A stretch of 64,000 nucleotides of DNA, taken from contig NC_066326.1 in NCBI RefSeq assembly GCF_022539315.1, forward strand, positions 10,122,601-10,186,600. Reading direction: 5' to 3'. The translations under genes were made by a program, and so were the position numbers. The stretch is from Serinus canaria. Its lineage: Eukaryota > Chordata > Aves > Passeriformes > Fringillidae. The notes beneath the pieces were generated by a model. It saw nothing but the letters and a program-made list of their open reading frames with translations. It was not told where the DNA came from and did not search any database. Position 1 is the stretch's first letter, and each line of letters begins with the position of its first letter. This document shows, in pieces, positions 26,038 to 38,399 of the stretch.

Positions 26038-29000
26038 ATATTAACACACCTTTATCTGCAGAGTGGTTTGAGGAGCACAGCCAGAGGATGCAACTCTACA
26101 AACTACAAGATAAGCACTTTCAGTCCATTCAGAGTGGATAAATATGCTTGATAAATTAATAGCCATGCTGTCTCAGAGCAGCTGTTTCTGGGCAGTTATG
26201 GAATTTTCCAAACATCTGAATGCACCTTTTACTATGTGCTCCTAAACGGGGATGTGCACTGACTGCTCCAAAGCTGGAAGCAGCTTAGGGAAGGAAAAAG
26301 CTCTTTGTGGGTATCAATGCAGTGTTGTTCTGAGTTTAATTGAATCACAATTATGTGCTTATCAACCTAGAACTAAAGGCTCCTGCAAGCTGCCAAGTAC
26401 TGCTGTGACTCCTGGATGTGATGAAGCTCAGGCTGAGCTTCTCACAGCTTGTCCAGAGACTGGAGATGTCTCTGCTCACAATTACAGCAGAATAAACTCC
26501 TAACAACTCTGCTAGAGGACTTCTGTGGGTTTGATCTAAATTTACCACAATGTAAATGAACAAGTTCTGCCTTATATTCAAACCCAGCTTTTATATTGGA
26601 TTTTTCCTGGTCCTAGCTGTGAACATAAAAAAATACATCTATTTTAAGCTGAAATCTGTAAAGTCAGTGTTCTCAGTTAATTACTGCCCCAAAGAGTTTC
26701 AGAAACAGTGGCAAACACAGCTACATCATATTTCCCTTAGTTCAATTCCTTACTCTTCTATTTGTTCCTGTTCCCTACCTCTGCCACCTGGATTGACATC
26801 ATTTTCAGCAGTGCTAAGAGACCTCATGGTGAGCCAGCTTCAGTTTTGAGAGTGGCATTAAAAATTCTCACTTTCTACTATTTTTCACTTATGCAATTTT
26901 AATCGTTAATCTGTTGCTACTTTATCTCTTCTGAACCTTACAAGCCCCAAGATTGGTGTTCAGCCTCGGTCCTGTCACCATCACCAGCAGGAAGCAGCAA
27001 AGCCCGTGCCCCACCTCCCGGCTGCTGGGCAGCACTGCGGGGATCCAGCTGCCAGAGCCCCTGCAAAAATCGGCACCTCAGCCACAGAGTCTCAGCTGCT
27101 CTGACTTTACAAAATACTGACCTTTCTTGGTGGGGGAAGTACAAAGTGGTAAAGGGAATATATATTTATGCATATAAATATAAAAAATATATTATGTGTT
27201 TGTTTATATACATTTATAACATAGAAATAAAATAGTATATCTATAAAATATATATAGATAACATAAATAATAACAAGAACAATCACTATAAATAATAGAA
27301 ATATTTTAATATGACATTATATTTTATATTAGATTTATTATATATTCATAATTATGTTTTGTCATATTAATAAATATAATTAATAATTAGTATAAATAAT
27401 ATTAATAATAAATTATATATATATATATGCGCACACACAGCAATGGTGTCATCTGCAGAGATCAGTATTGCAGGAAATTGTTTCTCCTTCCAAAATTTAA
27501 CAAATCTGCAGCACTATTTATTTCTTCATTTTATTTATAAGCTGGTTTTCAAGATATCTCAGTGTGATGCTGTCCTCAGAAAGTGTCACAAGTGGAGAGG
27601 AAGCTCAAATTCTCCTGATGTGGGGAACCTGCTCCTCTCAGCAGGTTATGTTGGGAAAGAGCTCTGTAGAGAAACTGGCAGTGGAAGGAGATGGCAAGGA
27701 ATTACCCATGGAAAGGAAAGGAAGGAAGAATAAGATGAATATTCGTGGCAGGGAAGGAGGACAAGGAACACAAGTGATGTAATACACAAGCAAATATTCA
27801 GGCTTGCCCATCACACAACAGCAGCCAGTGCCCATCTTCCCAGGTCTACAGCTTTCCTGGATTTTAGGACCTTTAGTGTAGACAGGATCATAGTGAGTTA
27901 ATTACAAAAGGTTTCTTGTTCACATTTAAAACACCTACCAAGAGATGATTCATTAATTTTCTCACAAATTGCAATGAGAAAATGAGTCCTTAACTCTACT
28001 AATTTGTGTGTAAATTTGACAAAGACAGCTGACCTTCCCTGAGGAATAGCTGAATGTGCTCACAAGACAGTCTTGGTGCCTCAAACCATCCTGTGATCCC
28101 AGCCTGTACTCACAGAAAAATAAACATATTTCAAGGAAACAATTGTGTGAGCACACAGCATAATTTATCCTGCTATGGGTCATTAGAGTCCCAGCACAGT
28201 GACTAATGTGTCATTCCCTGTAAGTTATACTGAGTGAGTAACAACTGTGGAAAGTACCTATTCTAGGATAAAATAGTCCATCTGGATCACAGGAACTTTC
28301 TTCTTATCCAAGCATTTCTCAGGAGTTTCCTATTTTCTGTAATCTTTCAGTGTGAACAATTTCAGGAAGTCTGTAGGACTTGCTTTTAACATTAAAATAC
28401 CAAACCTACAACACACAAAAAACTCCCAAAATGTACACAAACACCATTTTTTTCAAGAGCTTGAAAATCAAAGCTCTCAAAGTCCTTTCCAGAGTGACTT
28501 CATCCAAGAGACACAACCTATGAAAGGAGCAGCTTAAGGTGAGTTTCTCTGTTTCATCAGCATTTGGGGGTTTTCTTCAGCAATAACATTCTTTCATTGT
28601 CCAGCTGTGGTCTGAGGGCATCTGGGGCTTTTTCACATCCTACACAAGAGCAAACAGAGAACAATGCTGTGGAAAACACTTTCAGCAGTGAGTGCCTGGT
28701 GTCTGCCATTTCTGGGACCTGGGTTAGTAAACTTCCCTGAAATAATCTTCTAAGCCATAATTAAAAGACAAGTTTAAGCATTTATTGTATAATGAAGTGA
28801 CATTGTGAGCACAGCAACATCTGGCTTAACAGCCAGGAATACAGCTCTAGAGTACACATTTACAGAATCATATCTAACTTACTCACTGTTATTAAAGAGA
28901 CCAAGCAGAATCTAAAAGGTCTTTACATCCTGTGGGGTCTCAAAAATCCAAATCTGTGCTGATTTTTATGTCTGTTCATTGCAAAGTCTTCAGTCAAGTA

Positions 29001-30160
29001 CTTTGATGTCAGCAGTAAAATGCTTTCCCTTCTCAAGGATCTCTAAACCATTGACTGAGCCATACAGTAACCTGAGGAAGTTAACATGGGAAAGATGAGA
29101 AATGGACAAGCAAAGCACTTAACCCTGGTGAAGCCAAATCAGTTGCAGGAAAGTTAAGGGAATTCAGCCCCCCAAAGAGAAACCATTTCAGTTACAGTTA
29201 ATTTTGCTTCTGAATTCATAGACCAAAGTAAATATATTTACACTAATTATGTGGACAGGAGTATCATCTTTAAATCCCGATTTCTATTTTTTATGGACTC
29301 TGTGCCTTTTCCAAATAGAATTTTCTGTCTACCAAAAGGACTTTAAAAAAAAACCAAAAAAATCTGTTTTGCCTCTTTCTTCACTTCTAATTTCTTGTTC
29401 TTTGCTTGATGTATTCTGAAGGTGTCTCTAACAGGGGATTAATTTTCAGTGTCAGTAACCTAAAAAAACCCCATATACGACAAGCCACTAGCAGAAAGAA
29501 AAGCCTGTTTTACACTTGTTTCCTAAACTAACAGCCTGTGACATGCCAGGGCCAGAAAGCATTGATTATAAACAAAAAAGTGCCATCTCAGATTCCCACA
29601 GTGAACCTGGCTTTCAGAATCCTCTGACAGAGTGACACTTCCTACCAACAGCTCCTTTGTATAGGGAGAGCAGAACAAGCAAACTGAACAAAACCACAGA
29701 AAAGCCTTGGAGGCAGCGACAGCATAATCCCACTTATTCATAGCTCAGCTGAAGCACTGCCTGTAAAACTCTCTGCAGTGATTTATTTTGCTCTCATTTC
29801 AATATTGCCAAGAACCCTGCCTTCCTGCCACAAATCTGCCTCCCTTTGCCCAGAGAATAACCCAAACAAGTACAGAAACGTTTAGGCTAATAAATTCTGT
29901 GTTGGATTTAGGGGCCTCTGTTAAACTTGGTGTAGATTTCCAAGCTCCCTCCTGCAAACACAGAGATCCTTCTACCAGTAGATGTCACCCGGAGCAGGGA
30001 AATGTCTGTGGCAGCCCTGGAGAATCCTGGTTATTCCCACCTGTGTGTCAAAAGGCGCCCGGCTCCAACCGGGGCTTTGGGAAGGAACCCCAGGAGGAGG
30101 TGGCCAAAGCACGGACGGTTCATCAGCATCTCTGCCTTCTGCCCCAGCGGCACAGGGCTG
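26038..30160. other. No gene recognised; compositional extremes
   Basis: A GC-richer patch at 26950-27100 abuts the AT island. From 27440 to 30160 nothing identifiable was seen except scattered A/T runs. Confidence 0.6.
27157..27436. repeat. AT-rich low-complexity island
   Basis: About 270 bp made almost wholly of A and T in irregular ata/taa/tat patterns, ending in a pure (AT)n run followed by gcgcacacacag. It directly follows a GC-richer patch (26950-27100), so base composition changes abruptly. Confidence 0.9.
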
Positions 30161-30170
30161 GGGGGACACG

Positions 30171-30325
30171 GTGACATGCGGTGACACAGGGTGACACACG
30201 GTAACACAGGGTGACAGTGACACTTGGTGACACAAGGTGACACATGGTGACACAAGGTGACACACAGTGACACAGGGTGACGCTCAGTGACGCTCAGTGA
30301 CACACGGTGACAGTGACACACGGTG
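30171..30325. repeat. 10-bp minisatellite, unit GTGACACANG
   Basis: About 14 imperfect copies of a 10-bp unit of the form gtgacacagg / gtgacacacg / gtgacacaag in head-to-tail array. Two units are extended to 16 bp by an internal gtgaca duplication (starting near 30211 and 30307), and two neighbouring units share the variant gtgacgctca. It sits in a GC-richer patch. Translations rich in Cys-His-Val-Thr on the minus strand are by-products of the repeat. Confidence 0.95.
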
Positions 30326-33300
30326 CCCTCTGTACAGCCATCACAATGGTTTCATGCAAACCTGTTCCTCAGGCTGCGGCTCCAAGCAGAGCCTGCGAGG
30401 GAAGAACGCAGGGAGATTCCAAAGGTAGGAGTTCCCAGATCCCTGGCACCTGCAGCACTTGGCCCCGGTGATTATTCAAATAGCCTGTCACAATCACTCC
30501 TTTGGATAAGGAAAGGTAATCCCCGAGCTGATTTCACTCCTTGCTGCTGTGAGCTGAGCCCAGGATCACCATGGTGGTGGTTTGTGACAGGGCACTGATT
30601 GGGCTGTGCAGTGGCAATATGGAATTTCAGGATGATTAAAAATCAGCATTCCTACAAGAATGGTGGCTATAAACCAACTCTAAATGCCTCTGAAACCCAT
30701 CCCCACCTGCACCCAGAAACATGAGAATCAAGCCCACACACCTTCACCTCTGTGGTGCACGTACCCAAAACCAGTTCATGGCAGAAAAAATCTCACTGGA
30801 AAAAATATTTTCTCCACCAGTGAATAAAATTCAAATATGAAGTTTAGGTGAGACATAAATGCTACACAAGAAAGACTATCAGCTCTACCAAATACTCTAA
30901 TGAATATGTTGTGTTATGCCTCTTTACATCAGAACAAGAAAAAAAATTCAAACTAAAAATGCAAAGGTAAATCTCCAGGCTTTCAAGCTCCCTGCTTAGA
31001 AGGAAAGATGCATATTTCATCTTGAGTACAGCTTTCACCCAAAGCAGCCTTCTGAAAAAGTGTTCTGAATCTTTTATTTTTGTATATCATGGTTATTTGT
31101 ATCTGGTACAATGTAAGGTTTTCCTCCTGTAATTCTTGGGAAAAAAAAAAATCAGAGGTGGTGACAAGTAAGTGAAACCTCAAAGATATAATTCTTCAAA
31201 AGGTATTTGCTTCCACAAAAATGTCTCTTTAATATCTTCATCAAAATTTAAGCTTCAATGAACAACTTCAAATATAGATTCCTTTTTAAAAATGGAAGAC
31301 CTATGATAAATACAGAAACAAACAGTGAACTTTCACAAAAACACCAAATTTGGTTTTGTGTGTTTAGTGAGTGAAAGTAGAAGGAGCAGAATACCAGGGA
31401 AATAGCTGGAAGGAGAATGGGGGAGAAATAGGTAAGTGCTACTGTGTCTAGTCTTTGTAACAAAACTCTTTTCAGAAACCCAGCCTGCAGCACATAAAGA
31501 AACCCCCTGTTCAAAAGCCAGTTTGTTTGCACAGTCTAATTTGATGGAAGCATTTTGTGTGCATTTTTATTATGAAAGGTTTGCTTTTTTTCAATGGGCA
31601 GAATTCTCTGCTTTGGAAGCAACTCCTGACTAAAGCAGGATGGGAAATCTTCCAGGTTTTGTCCATAAAAATAGCAGTTCTTGCAGGACTTCTGCCCTGG
31701 CTCTGGATTTCACAAAAGGTTCCTTTCTTCCTTCTTTTCACTCCCAACAATGCACCTCCAGAGATCTGCCACAAAGGATTGTTCTGAAGTATATTTAGCA
31801 CATGGTGGCAGGCTTGGCTGCTGGGATCAGTTCTTCTTCACTCTGAACTGATTCTTACGTTTCTGAATGCAGCAGCTCATTCAGAATTCAATTCCTCGTT
31901 TTTCACAGCAGAGCAACTTCAACTAAATTTTTTACAGGTTCAAAAATCAATCAGGCAAACCCAAGACAGAAAAATCCATGAGATGTCCCAGTTAAAGCTC
32001 AAGTAGCAGCAATACTACAGTGCACTGGATGCTGTGAAGATGCACTAGAGAGCTGTCATGGGATGTTTTCCTGTTGTTTTAATTTCCTTTGTATTGGGCT
32101 CTGTAGACCTCTGGTCTGGCTCATTATGGCTGCTCATACTTTACATTCTCATCAAGGAGCCTTCCAGGTAGGAAACAATGGCAGTGACCCCAGGAACAGC
32201 AGCTTTTTCTCCCTTTTGGTGTTTAAAGATGGATTTTCAAAGATGGATGAATGTGGTAAGGATATAAAAAGAACAATATTTTATGAACATAATAAAACTG
32301 GACATCATTAAGTTTAAAACCTCATTTATCTACATATGAATATGCTTGCAGAGTTCCATATCAAGGTTCCCCACTAAGAACCCTATCTCATTCCTGCTTG
32401 AGTTTTCCTCCAAATGATGCTGTTATTTTCTTTTTCAGCAGCTCATTCAGTGCAGAAGCCAAAGGGGTGTGATTTATTTTGGGTTCTCCACACTAAATAG
32501 CCCAGTGGTATTGTGTATGGACAGCAAGCACTTCAGAGAAGTAAACCCAATTTTTTTTATATAGAAATAACCCAATAAAACAATTAAATATATATAAGAA
32601 TTAGAAGGACTTTTTCCCAGCTTAGATTTGGATCTAAATTATGAGCGCTGCTTTTCTGCCTTTTTACACAGAATTAACCTTGCATATTTATATTTTTTGG
32701 GGCACTTATTCCAATTAATAGGACACTCTGAAATGGCCAAAATTAAGGGATTCAAAAATCCAGGCTTGTATCATATTGAAATTCAGGTTACCCAAATTTC
32801 CTTCAAGCAAAACATTTTGTTCCAGTCCTGCTTTCTGATGGAACAGTGCAGCTTATTTTGCAGGTGATGGAAATAGACAAAAAAAAAAATAGCTGACGAA
32901 ACGGGAAGATCCATGAGGTTAAGCATTTTTTTTACACATTCCCACTTTCTAGCAGTTACCAATATCCAAGAAACATCTGTACATACTAGTGAGAAACTTA
33001 GAGCATTAACTGCACAGCAAGATATAAAGATCATTTTTTAAAGCTTCTAAGATACCTTCAAAAGCAGTGAGGAAGCAGCACTGGAGTGTTATCAAGAAGG
33101 CTCTCAGACAGCAAATTCTGCTAAATATCCTAGAGCTTTATTGAACAGCTTGCACTGGAAGATAAAGGAATCAAGACCATCTATGAAACAATCTTAAAAC
33201 TGATTTAGTAATTGCCTGTGAATACAACTCAGCCCAGGCTAGATGAGGCTCAGGAGACCTGAGACCCATCAGCTCCCCAAAACAGGTCATGAACACAGCT

Positions 33301-36300
33301 TTAAGTGATGCAGACCCTGCTTGGGGATTCCTCTCTGGGGAATAACTTTTTGCCATGTTACCACAGGAAGAATCCATCACCTGGTAATTTGTTCCATTTG
33401 TGAGGCACTGAGCAACTTCAGCAGGCAAAAACCGAATTAACCTTAGAAAAGCAAAGCCCATCTCAGTTGAGATGAGTCAGAATTTCACCATGAGGACTTA
33501 AACACGTGCACAGCCAGCTGAGCCCACTGACAAACACCAGTGTGGGTCATCCTGAGCCAGCACAAACCTGTCTGAAACATCCCAGGCTGGGCTCTGACTC
33601 TCTGGAAATGCTAAACTTGAGCTGATTTCTTACCATTTCCAGCAGAAGGTGTGTCTATTTTAACACTTAGAGTCCTGTGTATTGACACCCCCCAGACTGC
33701 TGCTTTCTGGTCCAAAGCCAGGAGTGTACAAATGGCCTTTTTACCTCCTTACTCAGTGGCCCTGTCCCAGACAGACTCCACTCTCCCCATTTGCTACTGC
33801 AGATATTTCTGAATTCTTCTGTTTCTTTTCATCTGCTCCTCTCTGGGTTTCCATTGCCAAGTATTTTCTCTTCATCTCAATGTTCAAAGCCCAGAGCTGC
33901 AAATGCAGAAATTAATCACTTTGAGGCTTCTCTGTGTGGATGAGCACAGCCTGTGAGGACAAGCAGCCTGTGGTTCATTTCAGCACCATGGGCAGGCTAA
34001 TCTGCTGAGCTGTGACCAGGGAAACTGGGAGGCTGCCCTCCACAAAGTGCCTGGAGCACCTGCCAGAGGCACAGAGTGTTCCCTGGTGCCAGTGGTGTAT
34101 CTCCAGCTGCAGCACGGTCCCAAACATGTGACCAAGAGGCAGGAAGAAAGAATATAAACTCCACATAAATTCAACCACATAAATTTAACCAGCATATTCA
34201 CAGATCTCACTGCTTTGACTGCCTGGCAGAGCTGACAGAATCCAGCTGAATCTCGCTCCCAGCCTCCTGACAGACAATTTTAGAACTGTGCTTGCTTGAT
34301 TAGGGACAAAAAAATGTCACGAGTCCAAAATCACTTGCCATTTGCATGGGCTGAACATCTTCTGGTGAGGTCATGAAGCAGGAAGCTTGAAGATCAGAGG
34401 ACTAACTGGCATCTACATGGCACAGTCTAACCCCAGTAACAGAACCCCAGAGTACTGAATCTGCACCAATTAAAAGCAGAAAACAAAACTTTTCTCAATT
34501 CTGTGAATGCCTGCTCATGAATTTTTTTCAAATATCAAATGTTTTTTTTAAAAAAAGTAGATTTTAACACTCCTAAAGTCAAGATCCACACCTTCTTATC
34601 TACCCAGCTGCACTGCTGTGAATCTGCCAACACAGCCAGGCCAGGGGGCAAGGGACACACATCATCCATACAGAACAGGCAGAGCCTTGTTTTGGGAGTA
34701 TTCCCTAATTCCCCCAAATCTGTGACGTAGCATCACTCCTCTAAAAACCCACAATATGCTGGAGATTGGATCAAGATTGAACAAACCAACATGTTAGAAC
34801 ATATTTTGGAGGTAGGAGAGGAAGGGAAATGAGCATTGTTTAAGGAGTTGCCTTCCATCCCCTTCCCAGATAAAACTGGAACGCTGACTGGCCCAGCCCA
34901 TGTAATTGAATCCAAACCACGACATGCACACTCCCTTCACAAATTTCTCAGGAAAACAAAAAACAAACAGAAACCTCAACCTTCCCAAACAGAAAGGGAA
35001 ACTTGGGGTTTTACCAAACACTAAACACCAGACCATTACTATGATTTCAACTGAATTATTCATCAGAATATTCGTTCACTTTTAAATGCAAGAGAACCAA
35101 CCAAAAAGACCTTAGCAAAGGTCAAATATTTGCTGATACACCTTGTGTGTAACACATCTCTGACCATGGAAAATTGAATCTAATCAGAGATATTGGTTAA
35201 ACTACATGTGGGTGGATTTTAGGTGGGATGTAAGCAAATCAGATTAAGCCTGGGAGAATCTGCAATGTGTGATTATCATGTAATAATTACTCAACGTTTT
35301 GACAGAGCTCAAGACTGGGCTCAGCCCAGCCCTTGACAATGAGGAGGCAGCATAAACATCAGGGTATGAAACTCCATCACTTCTGCTAATCTGCCAGAAT
35401 TTCCTCTGTGGGAAGTCCATGAGATTCTGATGAAAGCCCAGGGCTGCAAATTCAAGAGAACCCCTGGGGTTCAGAGGCAAGGTCCAGACCCCTGGAGAAG
35501 TCAGCTGCAGGAGAAATCTGTGAGGGTAACCTTTTGGAATTGGGTCACCACCAACTGTCCGTGTGTGTGGAGCTCTCAGAGAAACCCATCTGGTCCTGGC
35601 ATCCATCTGATCTGCTCTTCATGCTGTTACCACAGCAACTGACACTTAAATGAAAAATCTTTGAGCAAGCTGGATCTATAGACAGCCCTACCAAATCACA
35701 AGGCAGCAAAAGTGGATGCTTGAGGCGGGTCTGGGAGGCATTTAGCTGTGTATTTACCAAAAGGGGTTTCAGCCTTGTTTTCTGTTTGTGCTTTATCATT
35801 TGACAGAATAAGCATCAGCACACCAATTTTTCTTTATCAACAAGTCCTCTGTAGGTCAGTCACAGAAGTGATATCTTTCCATTTGGCCTGCTTTGCAGTC
35901 TAAATACATCTTAAATATTTTGATTTCTTCATTGTTTCCATATCACACACAAATTGAACATTTTTTTGCTGTAAACACAACTGTCAAGAGAAGTAATAAT
36001 AGCCGTGTGCTTTTCAGAATTAAAAGATGCTTTACAAAAGTATAAATTCTAACTAGATCTTCCCAATGGCATTTGGATTTATAATGTTGGATTTGACCCA
36101 AATTTCTTTAATACTTTAGGGACACAGACCTGACATTCAAGTTCTTTGCAGGATATTTTAATGTGTGGCAATACAGATGTTAAGACTCACTTTATTTTGA
36201 GGGAGGGAAAATCTGTGTTTGTAGAAGAGGGTATTACATGGAGTGAACTAACCAATCTTAATATTCTCCCAACTAACTCTGAAATATGCTTTATTTCTGT

Positions 36301-38383
36301 CTCTGGTATAACAGAAACCTGAGAACTAAACTTAAGTTCTGAGTTTTTGTAGCAGGACAAACGAGGGAGGGTTTTGCCCTGGTTCATGAGCCAGATGTAG
36401 GCCCCAAAAGCAACACCCACACAGGTGACACATGACACAGAACATGAAGGGAAGTGGGAGCTGGTGACTGAGGACAGGGGAGGTGACACTGGGACTGGCA
36501 CTGGCTTACACAACCCACACCCTGAGCCTTTCAAACCAGTGCTGAACATTGCCAGTGGAAGCTGAACAGAGGAAAGTAACACCATTCAAATTCTTTTTCT
36601 TGTTCTTTGAATGCATCTTTGAAATTTCTTCTCTTATTACTCAAAGTCTACAAGTGATGGGACTATTTTACATGTAAAACGTTCTGGTTTGGAGGTATTA
36701 TGTCTTTCAAAGATCAAGAGGGAGGAGAGAAAGAGACAAAGAAAGAAACTGAAGGACACCATTGAGAGAAGTGAGAAGCATCTAAGATCCCTGAACCTGA
36801 AATGAAGAAGCACATTTCCATAAAGTTTCACTATTAAACATTTTCTCCCTAATTTCTTTCAATTAAAAGAACTGAAAAACTTCCTTGCACTAAACCCCTC
36901 ACAAATACTATTTTGCCACTGTAACATTTTTCTAAAAAAATCCCAAACTATTTGCTTATTAATAACTCATGAGTCAAACTTCTTTCAACTGGCTATTTAA
37001 AATTGTCAACAAAATTCATGTTATGTACAGTTCTGGTTGGGGAAAAGTCAGAAGGGCTTTTGTCTTGGTGTTTCCAACCTTTCTCTCACCCAGCCCTTCC
37101 CTGCTCTGTCATTGTTTACCAAATCTGAAAAGAGGAAGAAAGTCAGAGCAGCCACCACGATTTATTCAATCAGGAGCAGAACAGCGACCCATAAAAATTT
37201 CTGGCACAAACCTTCCTGTGAACACATTTGCATGTTTATTAGTTCAACTTTGCCGTCTGCGAGCACTCTTGTGAAAAAACAACAAACCATTAGTACAAGA
37301 AATGGTAGAAAACACATTTTTAAAGGCCAAAAAATCTAAAGTAAACTGAACATTTTTATTGCTGGAAATGTTTGAGAATTGGCCTGTCCTTCTGAAAGTC
37401 TAAAGAGTCCCAAGGTACAAATTCTATCAAAAGACAAATCTGAGTCTTGCCTTCTGAATTTGGACTAAATTTTGAAAATCCCAATTCGCAAATGTAATAT
37501 AGATTTTCTCTGTCAAATGGAAATATTCCAAGTAGGAGAAACAACCCAGCAGGAAGATATGACCTACAGGCTATTGAATTAAGCCCAGATTCTTAAATAA
37601 AGTTGAGGCATTTCAGGATTTTGGGTGAAACAACCATATAAATACAATTAAAATTGTTGCTATCCTCAGCAAGGTAAAAGCTATTGACATAACTAGGAAG
37701 GAAACTAAGTCATTAAGGAAGAAAACTCCAAACCTTAATTTGACCCTTTACTTTCAGTGATTCCTTTAATAACACTTAAAATAATATCAAAAATCTGGTT
37801 TGGAGATGCAACATTCCATGTCATGCCCAGACTGCCTCTCTTCCTCAGCAGTAAATCACCAGCCACCACTTTCAGTTTGTGAGGGCAGAGGACAATTATT
37901 CATATTCAATACCCTGTTAACAAGTGTTTGTTCTTGTCCTTCTCCAGTGACTTCACGGAGCTTTAATTGACAGCACAGATGTCACAGCTCCTGTCTCCAG
38001 CCCAAACAATTGTTTGAAAAGCTTCTGAGTTATTTAACTGCTGGTGTTGACAGGAAGCTGGACATTTCTGCTCTGAGAAATGGGCTTTGTTTTAAGGCTT
38101 CTCAGTCCATCCTACCTTCTGTTTCTTCCTACCTTACATGCCTAAAGGCATATAATGGCTGTGCACAAAATGCTTCCCATTTCAACATTACACCTACATT
38201 TTGCAGGAAGACACTCAGGAATTTTTGAGATTGTCCCAGATTAGAGAGAGACCAAATCCATCACATGGCAATCAATTTTAATAGAGGCAAGATCACAGTC
38301 TCAACTTCTCCCTGTGTGTTCCCACTAAGATCATAGTGCCTTCTGTTCTCCCAAACTCAGCTGTTAGTACAAATTATATGCAG

Positions 38384-38399
38384 AAAAAAAAAAAAAAAA
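38384..38399. repeat. Poly(A) tract, 16 A
   Basis: Pure A run after 'atatgcag'. The sequence before it holds no AATAAA and resembles no retrocopy, so it is not a recognisable insertion tail. Confidence 0.9.

Noticed and set aside
30171..30325. CRISPR-like array
   Set aside because: Units are 10 bp, head to tail, with no unique spacers, in a vertebrate genome. It is a minisatellite.
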